From Diphasiastrum complanatum (Eukaryota; Streptophyta; Lycopodiopsida; Lycopodiales; Lycopodiaceae): a DNA stretch of 64,000 bases. Positions 1-10,620 of the stretch are shown in pieces. The position numbers were made by a program, and so were the translations under genes. Numbering within the stretch: the stretch's first letter is position 1; the number at the start of each line of letters is the position of its first letter. The notes beneath the pieces were generated by a model that was not told where the DNA came from, did no database searches, and saw nothing but the letters and a program-made list of their open reading frames with translations. The stretch lies in the NCBI GenBank assembly GCA_029204225.1, contig CM055093.1, forward strand, positions 21,880,433 to 21,944,432, read 5' to 3'.

Positions 1-1622
1 CAGCATCCTTGTGGAGATATCATTTAGTGCGTTCATGTCAATGATTTATGTATGTTTGATAAGTAAAGATTTCTGCTCTAGATACTTTTCTATGATGTGT
101 GATTTTTTGGTCATAACCAATACAAAAAAAAAAAAAAATCTTGTTAGCCAATTCAAATAACTTCCTAACAAAACAGTTTGTTGTTCAAAAACAAGAGAAG
201 CTTGAATACATCAAAATCTATTCCAAGAGTACCTCATGCCTAATACAACAAGAAAAAAAAACATTGTGGAGGAGTGACCTACTATGTTTGCAATATATTT
301 AAAGCAATAACTTCATGAACAAGAACTTGAAAAATCCAGACATTTATTTAAGTCAAAATGTAAAGAAATGTGGTTTGTTCCTTCTAAAATTGAATGAATT
401 TGAATGAGAAAAGTGGATTTGGTGAAAGATGTGGCCAAATATTAAATGGATAAAAGATTTCCATGAGAAGGATAATTGTGAGCTACTCTCTTCTTTAGTC
501 AGTTATGCCACCTCTCCTTTGAAGAAGAAAAGCATTGTTATTTGAGATTGAGAAATTTTATAAATGCTTCTTCAAGAGGTCTTACTACACATTTTGGGTG
601 GAGGTTGCTGTATGTGGAAGGAGCACAAAAAGTATTTTGTTAGTTATGGGATTGACAAGCTGGCCTTTACCAGATATTATACTTGCCCCTCTAAAAAAGG
701 ACGAGTGTGGTCAATAAATCGTGGGCTTCCTTTCTTTCGCAAATTTCATCGTGAACTTGCAAGGCCTGCCCTCTCAGAATCGCATCATCACCCTCTCTTC
801 TGAGAGTTCTCTGCGATGGTAAAAAATCTGTACAAACCATACAGAATCGTACAGATCTGGCAATCAAGAAGTTTTTCAGCTTCCGTGCACGAACAGACAA
901 GAGAGAGTCTTCTTAGCCCTAATAACAATCTAGCACCGACGGCAGTCGTCCTTGACCCAAGATGACCTGAGCAGGTGGCCTCAGCATTTCAGCTTGCTCC
1001 TATTCTAGCCTCATAGATAGCCTTTAGTGCTCAGTGCTGCAAGTAGTCACTGTGAGGAGAAGTCATTTTGGGTTGGGCCTTCTATACATTTAGAAAGCTT
1101 CGATGGTCTTTTCAGTGATCGACAAGGTATGCTTCATGACAACGCTGCAAATCAAATCAAAACTTTCTTTGCAGGCATAATTGCTCAGGTACATTGTTAC
1201 CTCACAGCCAAGCCAAATTGTGCGATGAAGCTTAAGTTCACATGCCCTGCTGATCTACATCATAAGGGAATGCAGTAGATGGTATATTCAAGTGCTTATT
1301 GATAAGTCAGAAATAAGTATGAACGCAATTGAGCTGGAATGGATAAAAGCTAAGAAAGTCATCTCAATCTAGCATGGGACCTGCTGATGTGTGTACTGTC
1401 ATAAAAATATTAATCTGTCACTAGAGCTTACCATCCAGAATTATTTGCGTATTCCTTTCTTAAAGTTGAAAATGCCAACTTGTCTATTACCTAAGGATCA
1501 GCTTCTGCGTTTTCCGGCACTCGACCATTTGCGCTTTGATTTTTTTCAGCTTAACAAAGCTCTTTATATTCTTGTTAGAAGTCATAGCTTCAAAGCTAGA
1601 TTAGTCTTTGAGCGCCTCCAAT

Positions 1623-1637
1623 CCCTAAACCCTAAAT
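1623..1637. repeat. Two-unit CCCTAAA telomere-like motif
   Basis: Two tandem CCCTAAA units, the plant (Arabidopsis-type) telomere repeat. Two units are far too few for a telomere. This is either a short interstitial remnant or a telo-box-like sequence arising by chance. Confidence 0.5.
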
Positions 1638-2193
1638 GCTAGACTACAAAACTAAATACTCACAGAGGCAGTAAGGTAAATCAAAACCCCTTTCCACTTT
1701 CAGGCATTGACAGAAAAACCCTAGTCTACTCTTTGGCTCTTCATTTGGTTTACTTCCACAATACTGATGCTTGAAGCTGTGAGAGCCTTGTGAGAATTCG
1801 AACCTAAAGCAAGCAACACGGATAAACTTATTACGCGTACCGTAAGTTGAAACCATTTACTGACGCCACATTTCCCATTAATACATCAAATCTGGCTAGT
1901 TATACTTTAGGCAGAGGTGAAACACAGCTTGGTAGCAAATGGGACATATAAAGCATTGATTGCCTTTTACGAAAAGGCCATGAAAGCTTTAAATGGCCAA
2001 TCTTCTACCTTCCAAGCTCCCATACTTCAGGGATAATAACAGATCCTCTTAAACCCTAATCTCTGGAAGTGTGATAGATGTGCTTGGGACATATGTGAGC
2101 GAAGAAAATGGTGGCAGGCAAATGCTCTGTGCCTAAAGCCTACGATCCTCGCATGCACGTAAGGAGTGAATGAGAGAGCCCACGGAAGTTACA

Positions 2194-2229
2194 CAAGAGA
2201 AGAGAAGAGAGAGAGAGAAGAGAAGAGAA
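2194..2229. repeat. GA-rich simple repeat
   Basis: Purine-only stretch built from AGAAGAG and GAGAGA units. It is low-complexity DNA with no visible gene attached. Confidence 0.7.
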
Positions 2230-2528
2230 TGTATAGCATTCTAATAGAAAAACTTATTCGTGGCTTTTCATTGGGCCAAGTGTGCCCTAATTTTTTATTG
2301 GGTTAGTGGGAATAAAAGGGAGAGTCCGTTCAAGGGGGATAGATTAGGCAGAGTCATGTAATGCCTTTGCGCACTAGCCCAAAGCCCGTATTACCTGGAT
2401 CATCTAGCGTCACCATCGACGTTGTTGCCTAGGGCACGCCGATGCCCAAGAAAATGTCCCGCAACTTCTTGCGGCATGAAATGGGCATTCGCGCATTTTC
2501 GTGGGCACCACTTCTCTCGGGCACCGAT

Positions 2529-2680
2529 GCCACATGCGCCACTTTTTTTCCAGGCACCAATGTGTCCTGGGCAACGATACCACTTCTTCCAGGGAGCGGC
2601 GCCACATGTGCCATTTTTTCCAGGGCACCAGCTTGTTCCGAGTAACACGCCACTTTTCCCTGGCAACGACGCCACGCACA
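2529..2680. repeat. Degenerate ~71-bp tandem repeat
   Basis: Two full units and a partial third of about 71 bp. Each starts with GCCACATG(C/T)GCC, runs through a T-stretch and CCAGG-GCACCA, then a second CCACTT...CC half. The block is much more GC-rich than its flanks. All frames stay open across it, which explains several overlapping ORFs here that are not genes. Confidence 0.6.
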
Positions 2681-3164
2681 CATGAGGCGAGTTTGCAATT
2701 TGTACAATTAAAAAATTTATATTAGTTTGTTGTAAGTTCTTTTTTTCTCTAGATTTGTTGTAAGTTTTGAATAAACATTTAAAAGTTACAACAAATTCAT
2801 AATATTTGCTGAAGATTATAATTATGTTGTATTGGACAACATAATCCATGATGAATTATAGATGGGAGTGTATATTATTCCTTCAAGATGGTTGTAGTTG
2901 ATTTTGTTTGATATTGAGTTCATGATCGACTTTGTGAAATGAGAAACTTAGTTTGTTGTCGATTTGATAGAAATATAGGCTATCACAATATGTAGTGAAA
3001 TGCAACAAGTTGGTTGCTCAAAGCAACAAATTGCCTGTATATTAGATGCAAGGATGCAATGTAAAGAAAGAAATTGGAGGGATGTTAGGAAATGTCAAAG
3101 AGAGTTGGAATTTCAACATATACATCAAATAGACTTTCTTCATTTATGAGCAATTGTTTGGTGG

Positions 3165-3445
3165 CTTTTCATTTTGTAGTAGAAGTATATTGGAGAGTGA
3201 TCAGACCAATATGCATAAGTTGAACCAGATTGGCATTCACGATTGTTGCAATTTGTTTATATGTGGTCAAGTTGGGAGTTGTATAGTGTTGTTGCCTCTT
3301 GGAAAAGTATTTGTAATCCATGGGTGGGAAAAAAATATTTGTAGTCCATGGGTGGCCATGAAATTATGAATTAGTTGTGCAGGTGAGTTGGGCTTCAGGA
3401 TATTACTATTTAAGTCGCCTATTACAATTGTAGAAACACTTGGGT
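3165..3445 (-). pseudogene. Helentron-type endonuclease (EEP fold) relic
   Basis: Read on the minus strand, this stretch gives motifs of an endonuclease/exonuclease/phosphatase domain in order: VIGDLN near 3409-3427, then THG, then LDHI near 3275, and SDHSPIYF near 3185-3206. The Asp/Asn of GDLN and the Asp-His of SDH are the metal-binding and catalytic residues of the fold. A frameshift separates the two halves and an in-frame stop follows LDHI, so it is dead. It lies directly downstream (minus sense) of the helicase C-terminal piece at 3829-4201, the domain order known for Helentrons (Rep, helicase, endonuclease). A LINE endonuclease is the alternative, but the neighbouring helicase favours Helentron. 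Confidence 0.6.
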
Positions 3446-3828
3446 ATTGTTTGGACCACGTTGTGGAAAATTTGTCGTAGTGATTTGATGTTTGCTTTTG
3501 GATGCTTGTATGTGGAGATTATGTGCATGTGGATTCATGTGACTTTGTTGAATATTCATGTGTTATCTCAATTTCGTTGGTGTTGAATGGTGTGGCTTTG
3601 TGAAGTATTTGTGTTGGCTTGTAAAAAATTGCATTTCTAGCAAATGAAAAGTTATTGTAGCTTTAAAATATGTGCGAAAAATAGGTGGTTGTGTGTTTTT
3701 TACGTGTTTCTTATAAGCAAGGTATATTGGCATTCAGTAAGTGGTCGGTAGATTTCATGTCATTGTGGCATTTCTGTAAGGATATCATGAACAAAGAATG
3801 TATGATGAGGTGCGTGCTTACATATTGG
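3446..3828 (-). other. Linker between Helentron helicase and endonuclease
   Basis: Minus-strand frames stay partly open, but I recognise no domain. By position it would be the helicase-endonuclease linker and the N-terminal half of the endonuclease, degraded by frameshifts. Confidence 0.35.
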
Positions 3829-4201
3829 TTAATGTCGAAAATAGTGAACTTCCAAGCAGTTGTGTCGTGTAGACTGTTTCCAATTTGAATTCTTTGACAG
3901 GCCATCGTGTATAGTTGTCCATGTTCTATTAATTTGTTGGTTGTAAATATGAGTGTTTTCGTATCTGATTTTGGCTCCTATATTTGAGTCAGAAAATTGT
4001 ATCCAGATAATGTCTTCAGCCATTATTGTTGTTTTTGTTTTGAAGTATCCTTCGGCACCATTGACCAATTTGTCACTAATATTTAGATTTGAAGCGCATA
4101 ATTCAATCAACATACCATATTTGCCTCTGATAATTGTGGGTAAGCCAGCTGGATTTTGGTACAAATTTTTAGGGCTTTTGGCCTTGCCTTGCAAAGACAA
4201 T
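3829..4201 (-). pseudogene. Helentron PIF1-like helicase, C-terminal part
   Basis: The minus-strand frame carries NPAGLP, a GKYGML-x-ELCASNL stretch, DKLVNGAEG and IWIQFSDSNIG. These match the C-terminal half of Helitron/Helentron PIF1-like helicases, where an 'AGLP' segment precedes 'N-D-LVNGA-G' and 'W-x-F---IG'. The reading frame runs cleanly up to 4201, where the 3' LTR of gypsy element E1 begins, so E1 inserted inside the helicase. The N-terminal helicase half (Walker A and B) is at 9480-9943. The frame has no stop over about 120 codons, which suggests decay is not very old. Confidence 0.65.
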
Positions 4202-4970
4202 TGTGGTGGGTTTCTTTCCTTGCCTAACCTGAATCCAAGATCTAGTGAATCTAGCATCAAAGAGACGGAGTTAGTTGTCACACGTAGGTTCGTTCCCATG
4301 AGAGCGATAGTTTAGTTCAGATTTCAACATGAATGGAAGATCTAAATCTAACTCTACATCCGTTAACCCTACTCGTTAACACTACACATCCCTTAACACT
4401 TACAATCCCTTAACACTACATATCCACAACAAAGATAGCTTACTCTTTCTCTCTCTCCCTTTCTCTCTCATAAAAAGTATAATAACATACAATCCCAATA
4501 AACTTCAGATCCAACAATTAGCAAAATCCAAATAAGCATGAGAGATGGAGGAAAAGTGATAGAGAGCAAGGACATTCATCAATTTATTTCTGAAGAGAAC
4601 TAATCTGCTTTATTGAAATGAGGAAATGAACATGAGGAGCAACTCGAGTTGGTCCCTTCTTATAGTAGAGAGGAGGACCCTGGCCTCTGAATCCTATTGG
4701 TCCAGTCTTGCCTCTCTTTTTATTCAAATTTAAAAAAGTGTGAGAACCATTAAAATTGGAGGGAAACCCAACTCTATTCACTAACTTGACATTTAGGCCC
4801 TGCGACATTAAAAGTCCCGCAAAAAGGCCTAAAGTCCTTTTATTGACTTTTAACTAATCAATCAAATAACTATGTGATCATCGGGTTGGACTTACACACG
4901 CAGGGTGCCAAATCCCTCTCACTTATTAAGTAGGGTTAGGGTTGTCTTGGGATCCGCAAACCCTCCAACA
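4202..4970 (-). repeat. 3' LTR of gypsy E1
   Basis: 769 bp, starting TGTGGTGGGTTTC and ending CCTCCAACA on the plus strand, so TG...CA in both readings. It aligns along its whole length with 36996-37758 and over about 540 bp with 22612-23156. A purine-rich tract adjoins the 4970 end, which fixes it as the 3' LTR of a minus-strand element. It contains a CTTTCTCTCTC pyrimidine stretch, and a TATA-like sequence reads on the minus strand near 4660. Confidence 0.8.
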
Positions 4971-4972
4971 GT

Positions 4973-4990
4973 ATCCCCCACCTAAACTGG
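4973..4990 (-). other. Polypurine tract of gypsy E1
   Basis: On the minus strand the sequence AGGTGGGGGATAC immediately precedes the LTR start TGTTGGAGGG. This is the plus-strand primer position of an LTR retrotransposon. The E2 copy has the same tract at about 37759-37775. Confidence 0.7.
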
Positions 4991-5020
4991 TGGCGGTCCC
5001 ACGACACCTGCAATATGCAG

Positions 5021-6764
5021 TTATTGGGGAATTTTATTGGCTTCGCGCTGAATCTTGATTAAATGGTGTTGTACCTTCTCCATAAAATCGAGGTTTGCAG
5101 TATTTAAATCCAAATTGTGTGGCAGGAAACAACGGTGGGCTCCGGCAATCCACTTGGAGGTTGTCCATGATGTGAAGCGTGATTCCCAGGAGCCTCCCAT
5201 CATTTCCACACAAAAATATAAACGAGCAACCGGCAACTAATCTTTGATTTGCTCTGAGGCCATCGGGTTATTTGGATCGAATGCCAGAGGAGGGAGGCAA
5301 TCATCCCATCTAGTTGCCACTGACGCCAACAAAGTTAGATCTTTAGCAAACATTGCCGATTGTCGCACCGTTGGATCTGGAGAGTGGACATACTCTCGTT
5401 GATAGGAGGACCTGATGGAGCTGTCCTTGGTTGGCATGAAATAGGTGCCACTACGTCTTCTTCTTCAAAAATGTCTTCCTCTTCAAACCCTTCAAGCACT
5501 GTGGCGTCGAACTGTTTTGGTGATTTTACAACTTTGTCGACCCGAAGTGAGACTGGACTATCTTTTGTATGAGGTTGTTGGCTGACATCTTCAACACCAA
5601 CAGTAGATTCATGGATATGTCCGAATTCTCTTCCAGGGGATTGGAGTTCAAAGGGTGCAGGGCTCTGGGGCATTTCAAAAATTTCGGTGGCCCCAAGGGG
5701 GTCAGAATCATCGAACATATCCATAAAGAACTGTGTGTTTGGTGAGGTGGCTTCGGTGTGTGGGTTTGAGACGGCCTGTGCAGCTGTGATGGGAATGGTA
5801 GGCCCAATGGTCACAGCTGTCCTTGAATGGAAGCAGAGGCGAGGGAAGCATCAAAGGCTGGGGGAATGGGAAGTTCAGTGCGAACAGCAGCAGGGGGTAG
5901 AAGCGCAACTGATGAGGTATGCCTAGTGCGACGTTGTGATGCGGAAGGCGAGTCAGGACTAACGATCTCGCTGCGTGGACGACGATGACTATGAGAACTC
6001 GAGGCCTGGTGAGATGACTCTGCTGGTGCTTCTTCATAGACCGAAAGCACAGAATCCAGGTGGAAGCCATGGATTCTGTTTTCTAAGTGAGAAGCGGCTA
6101 AAAGAGACAATAAAGAGCCGGCAGCGAATTGTTGTTTAGTATTGGCCTTAATAGCTTGTTTGAGCTCACCAGAAACAGTCTTGAACCAATTATATGGTTC
6201 AAGAAAGGCTTTGGCCAACTTGGTGTGGGACTCCACTATCCTATGGAGGATCTGTGATGTGATGCGGTCTTTCCTGAGGTTGCCAACCATCAGGAAGTTG
6301 TTCAGTAGCTAGACAGTAGTGTGGATTGAAGGCTCAGTGATGGCTTCCAGAAGGTAGCCGTCATTGGTCCAGTGTAGATCGTTGGTGAGGTCAATATATG
6401 GCTTGATGATCTGTTTGGTGTGCTTGTGATTGGCTGAGGCCTGCGTGCTAGATGCTATACCTATAGCTGCAAGGGCGGCCTCAGTGACGCACACCCTATG
6501 TGTGGCTCCCTGGAAAGTCATATAAAATTTGGATTTCTCTTCCTTCCACATACTGAAGGCAAGACTGATGAAATCCATATTGATGCGACCAGAAAAGACT
6601 CTCTCATGAATACCCATTGTAGTGAGCAGCGGCTCCGCAAGGGTCATCCACTGAGTGACCATGCTTGAGCTAGGAAGAATCATGATGTTCGTTGCAGATG
6701 GGACATCACAATGGATAGTATAGCGTGGAGACTGAGAAGTATCAGTAGAAGACATGATGATCAA
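5021..6764 (-). pseudogene. Extra ORF of gypsy E1 between integrase and 3' LTR
   Basis: The minus-strand frame starts at an ATG at 6764 (MIIMSSTDTSQ) and runs to 5811 with one TAG near 6306. It then frameshifts, continues as an acidic stretch (NTQFFMDMFDDSDPLG, EEEDIFEEED) to about 5400, and ends at 5021 about 30 bp from the polypurine tract. Near 5400 about 1.2 kb is deleted relative to the E2 copy, where the missing part is a coiled-coil segment. The protein has a Ser/His/Arg-rich middle and a C-terminus with WESRFTSWTTSKW. I recognise no known domain and see no signal peptide or membrane span, so there is no direct support for an envelope function despite the envelope-like position. It could be a captured host gene or a lineage-specific retroelement protein. 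Confidence 0.6.
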
Positions 6765-7570
6765 AAAGAAAATATAAAACGCGTAAAAGTGTATCAGAAA
6801 GCAATGCAGAAATTTTGGAAGGCTTTGGTCGCAAGAGCTTCGCTAGCACAAATGAAGAATGAATCGAATTCAGTCAATTTATAGGTGAATTTGGTGGGTC
6901 CATTACACTGAATACTAGTTTGGCTGATCAGTTCGGAACAAAAATTTGCAGGCATGTACAATACTGTAAAAATAGGCTATAAAATCTCGGCAAAGGTTTC
7001 TGGGGATTCGAATCTATCAAGCGAATGTTTTCCAGGTATGGCAAAGGATGAACCTTCGCCCAGGAGGGTCCTTCACCTAGCTACTGTCATAAATGATTTT
7101 TTCACAATCTGAACCTATGGACAACCTAATTTTAACATTTTAAGATCATCTAGCTGGTCGGCGAAGGTTCATAATGAGGTTAAGATGCTCGGCGAAGGTT
7201 CCCAAAATGGCATATCAGTGATACTTCGCCTAGCTCAAAAATTGGGTTTTCTCTTGACAGGAACCTTCACCCACCTCAAATTAGATAAATCTAGAGTGGA
7301 TGTACAGTCTGAGAGCTCAACAAAGGTTTCTGGTACTGTATAGGCCAAATCTGACCAAAACAGTGATTTTCTAAGTCTTTTTCCATCAAAAAATTACTGT
7401 GCTTCATTTTTCCTATGCTGATGACTTTCTGACTTTTGCTCATCAGTCTTTTCTCATTTTTTGCTTTGTTTTTTTTTTTTTTTTGAAAAACTTTTTTCCA
7501 AAAATCTCAGCAAATTAAGTGATGAAAACAAAAAAGTGAAAAACAATTAAAATTCAAAAAAGTATTGAGA
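6765..7570 (-). other. Spacer between E1 integrase and extra ORF
   Basis: Non-coding spacer of about 800 bp. It contains several related 11-mers: GGCGAAGGTTC at 7160 and 7191, its complement AACCTTCGCC at 7051, and variants near 6988 and 7320. A T-run of 18 lies near 7475. In element sense this segment would hold any promoter or splice signals for the extra ORF; I can point to none with confidence. Confidence 0.4.
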
Positions 7571-8395
7571 TTAGGCTTGCTGAACTAGCGGAGCAGGCTG
7601 CCAAAACTTGCGTAATTGGCTGTCATTCACCTGAGTATCAAGTCGTTTTCCATCCAAGTGCTCAAGAATTATTGCGCCATAGTTCAAGATTTCCTTCACT
7701 TTATACGGGCCTTCACCGGTAAACTTCAACTTTTCCTTAATCAGCTTGGTTTTGTACATCAATGCCAGATCTCCTTCTTTCAGATCTTTTTTGTATAATC
7801 GACGATCGTGCCATGCCTTGCGACGGACTTTCTCTGCTGCTAGGGCATGAACTGCCATCAATCGGGTTTCACATAATTTGTGCAACGCTTCATGACGGAG
7901 TTGTAAAGACTTATCATCATCTAATCGTTCTGTTGCTGCTATGCGTAAGGATGGGATCAAAAATTCAATTGGCATGACAGCATCTTGACCATAAACCAGT
8001 TGAAAAGGTGTTTGATTTGTACTATTTTTGTAAGCGGTTCTGAATGCCCGTAATGCTGCATACAGTTGATGTTCCCAATCGGACCGACTCGCTTCAACTG
8101 TCTTTGTCATAATGGTGCAGAGAATCTTATTGGAAGATTCAACTTGGCCATTCCCTCTGGGATAGTAGGGAGTACTAAATCTATGTATAACAAAAAAATC
8201 TTCCAGTAAACACTTTATTGTTTGATTAACAAAGTGTGTACCCTGGTCACTGACAATCTCGATCGAACATCCAAATCTGATTATAATATTTTCATATAGA
8301 AACTTGGCTGTAGATTTCGCATCAGCAACTTTGACAGCTTTGGCTTCAACCCACTTGGTCATATAATCAGTTGCAACAATAATGTATCAGGCCTC
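7571..8395 (-). pseudogene. Ty3/gypsy integrase (C-terminal two thirds)
   Basis: The minus frame begins at YIIVATDYMTKWVEAKA and runs 263 codons from its first Met to a stop at 7571. Catalytic residues of the rve core are visible: Asp in VATDY, Asp in IVSDQGTHF, and Glu in NGQVESSN. A TPFQLVYGQDAVMP stretch and a GEGPYKVKEI module follow, typical of gypsy integrase C-termini. The N-terminal zinc-binding region is missing because the homology stops at about 8395, just after an in-frame TGA. The remaining frame is fully open, so this is the best preserved coding piece of E1. Confidence 0.85.
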
Positions 8396-8418
8396 ACAAG
8401 CAAAGGCCACAAGCTCCT

Positions 8419-8610
<192 letters not shown>

Positions 8611-8785
8611 GCAAAGGACATGTCTTTTTTTATGAGTTTATTTTCACAAAAGTGTTATGTTTTGTTTGTTCCTTATTAGTTTAACTTAAGAATTAGGATA
8701 TTTGAACTTTTTGCAATTTGGATGGAGTTGATGGATTGAGGTGTGAAAATTGAAACATGAATATTTTCAATATCAATACATGAAT

Positions 8786-8930
8786 ACTCTAAATATTGAT
8801 CGTGAAACTCTGAACATTGATCGTGAAACTCTAAATATTGTTTGTAATACTTTTGATGTTGATTGTAATACTTTTAATGTTGATCGTAAAACTCTGAATA
8901 TTGATGGTGATACTCTAAATACTTTGATTA
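8786..8930. repeat. 21-bp minisatellite
   Basis: Six to seven head-to-tail units of 21 bp of the type ACTCTAAATATTGATCGTGAA, each drifting by a few bases. Because 21 is a multiple of three, the plus frame stays open and gives a heptad-like TLNIDRE pattern. There is no start or gene context, so I treat it as satellite DNA. Confidence 0.75.
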
Positions 8931-9479
8931 TAAATGTTCATTTTCACTTCTTTGAATGTCGATTGTGAACATTTTGAAAATGGATTGTGAACATTCCAAA
9001 TATTTATTGTGAATATTTTGAATTATATTTTTGGATACTTTGAATAACAACTATGAAAATCTATGAAAATGATTATAAAATTATAAGTATTTTTAAATCT
9101 TGAAAATCATTATCATAAACTGTCTTTATAAAATATTAAGTTGCAAAATTATGAAAAGTCAATTATGACTGTTGTAGATTGTGAAACTATGAATATTGAA
9201 TCGTGATTTTTTTTTTAATAGTGCAATTGTAAATAGTGAATAGTGAATTTTTCAAATACTCAAATTATGAATATTGAATCATAAATAATTATTGTGACTT
9301 TTCTTGATATTGAATGTGAATTTTATTATTATGAAATTAGCGAATACAAGATCATGGTATTTGTGATTATTTTTATGAATATTTATAATCAAATTTGTCA
9401 ATACAATTGTGATATTATGTGTATTTAATTGCACAAATTGTGAACATTCTTGTGTAATTAATCATGAAATCAGCAACTG
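8931..9479. other. AT-rich region, no gene
   Basis: Very AT-rich DNA with further degenerate TGAATATTG / TTGTGAA words, which look like a decayed outer part of the 21-bp minisatellite. By position it replaces the part of the Helentron helicase between the Walker B region and the E1 insertion. Confidence 0.5.
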
Positions 9480-9943
9480 TAAAAATCTGGTCCAACTTGA
9501 TACAAATCAACATATGTAACTACATTCAATCCTCCAAAGTGTTGAGAAGGGTTGTTTTTGATTGCTTGTTGATCTACAAATTGCAAAATTCTCTTTCCAA
9601 TAAGTGAAATTTCATCGAAAACTACTAGTTGTAGCTATGAATAGAATGTTGATAATGTGTCAAGCTTTTTTATGACAATGATGTTAGTGTTTTTGTGTTT
9701 ACTGGTAGGTGTAGTGCATAATGTATTGTTGTTCCACCGATACTGTAAGTTGTGTTTCCTATGTAAGCCATAACTAATGCTTTTGACAATGTGATATTTG
9801 TATTTTTTGTTTATGGTAGTGCTTAGCAAATCTTGTATAAACAAAAGTAGAGCGAAGGTTTTTCTTGTTCCAGCTCCTCCCATGAGAAAAAGATGTATTT
9901 TTTTATCTGGATTAACTCTCTTTCTATGCATTATGTCACTCAT
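9480..9943 (-). pseudogene. Helentron PIF1-like helicase, N-terminal part
   Basis: The minus frame shows HLFLMGGAGTRKTF, a Walker A motif with Arg in place of the usual Gly before Lys, at about 9860-9890. Then, after a frameshift, come VVFDEISLIGKRILQFVDQ (Walker B, DExx) near 9560-9605, FGGLNVV and DLYQ. This is the motif order of PIF1-family helicases of Helitrons. The Walker A change and the frameshift make it inactive. The helicase C-terminal half lies at 3829-4201, beyond gypsy E1. Confidence 0.8.
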
Positions 9944-10269
9944 AAATTAATCATTGTGCATGGTTTAGTATTCTTAATTTTGAATGATAATCTTTGATAT
10001 TTAAAGTGTATGTGAAGTTTTGTTCGATGTTTTTTTTTTTAAATTTTGTGATCATGTTTTTTGAGGAAAATTAAATGTTAAGTCATAATTCTCAATGTCT
10101 GAATCTACTGATGATGTAGTTGGCGGGGTGTGTTGAATTATATCTTCTTTATGTTTGATATCGTTCCAATCGATGTCAATGTTTTGGTTTTTCTATAATC
10201 ATAGTTGAATTTTGTTTTATCTTGTGATATAATTTGTATATTTTGGTAAAAAGCATCATGTCATGACTG

Positions 10270-10620
10270 TTTGTCATTTTTTAGATTTTGCTCAAATCCA
10301 AAAAGTGGCAGATACAAAAGTAGATGCTCTCTGTAATAGTTTTCTAGATCTTTGTGGATGTTGTAATTGACAAATTGAATTATTTGAAAAATTGTTCTCT
10401 TTTTTTACTTGGTTTCCATCCAATGTAATGTGCAACATATTCAGCAAGATATAATTGGTGGTTGCAGATTTTTCTTGAGATGTAGTGATCAATCTTCGAT
10501 TTGCATTTGATGTTGATAGATGATGATTCCAACAATTGAAATTGTTTTTTTTTTTCAAACAAATGCTCGTTGATTTTCTGGACTTGTGTTGATGAATGAA
10601 AACGATCATGTTGTGTTGTT
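10270..10620 (-). pseudogene. Helentron mid-region between Rep and helicase
   Basis: The minus strand carries a FINTS-like stretch near 10590, then ICLKKK. At the far end, in another frame, DLENYYREHLLLYLPLFGFEQ spans about 10275-10340; this resembles the 'ENYYR-LL-LFLPW' signature that precedes the helicase in Helitrons. Several frameshifts are present. Confidence 0.6.

Larger units (their letters stand above)
1..3130. other. Region without recognised gene
   Basis: I see no coding similarity in either strand here. The open frames are short and overlap on both strands, which is what AT-rich non-coding DNA gives. A GA-rich stretch, a short telomere-like motif and a degenerate minisatellite are listed separately. 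Part of this stretch may be the 3' flank of the Helentron-like element whose endonuclease lies at 3165-3445 on the minus strand, but no terminal hairpin or CTRR-like end could be fixed by eye. Confidence 0.5.
4202..8395 (-). mobile_element. Ty3/gypsy element E1 (5'-truncated)
   Basis: A minus-oriented LTR retrotransposon. From 3' to 5' in element sense it has a 3' LTR (4202-4970), a polypurine tract (about 4973-4990), a long extra ORF (5021-6764), a non-coding spacer (6765-7570) and the integrase (7571-8395). Everything upstream of mid-integrase (gag, protease, RT, RNase H, 5' LTR) is missing, and the break lies about 30 bp from a long CT tract. The same LTR family recurs at 22612-23156, with a tRNA-Asp primer site, and at 36996-37758. 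The element lies inside the Helentron-like helicase. Lineage looks like the OTA (Athila/Tat) side of Ty3/gypsy from integrase style and tRNA-Asp priming; that assignment is inference. Confidence 0.75.

Noticed and set aside
1623-1637. Interstitial telomere
   Set aside because: Only two CCCTAAA units.
2400-2849. 149-codon minus ORF and overlapping plus ORFs
   Set aside because: At least five frames are open on both strands over a degenerate GC-rich tandem repeat; no domain and no conserved start.
4973-5020. Promoter of a host gene near the E1 LTR
   Set aside because: The sequence is the polypurine tract and ORF end of the element, repeated in E2.
5687-6070. Plus- and minus-strand ORFs overlapping the E1 extra ORF in other frames
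   Set aside because: Shadows of the sense frame, which alone is matched by the E2 copy.
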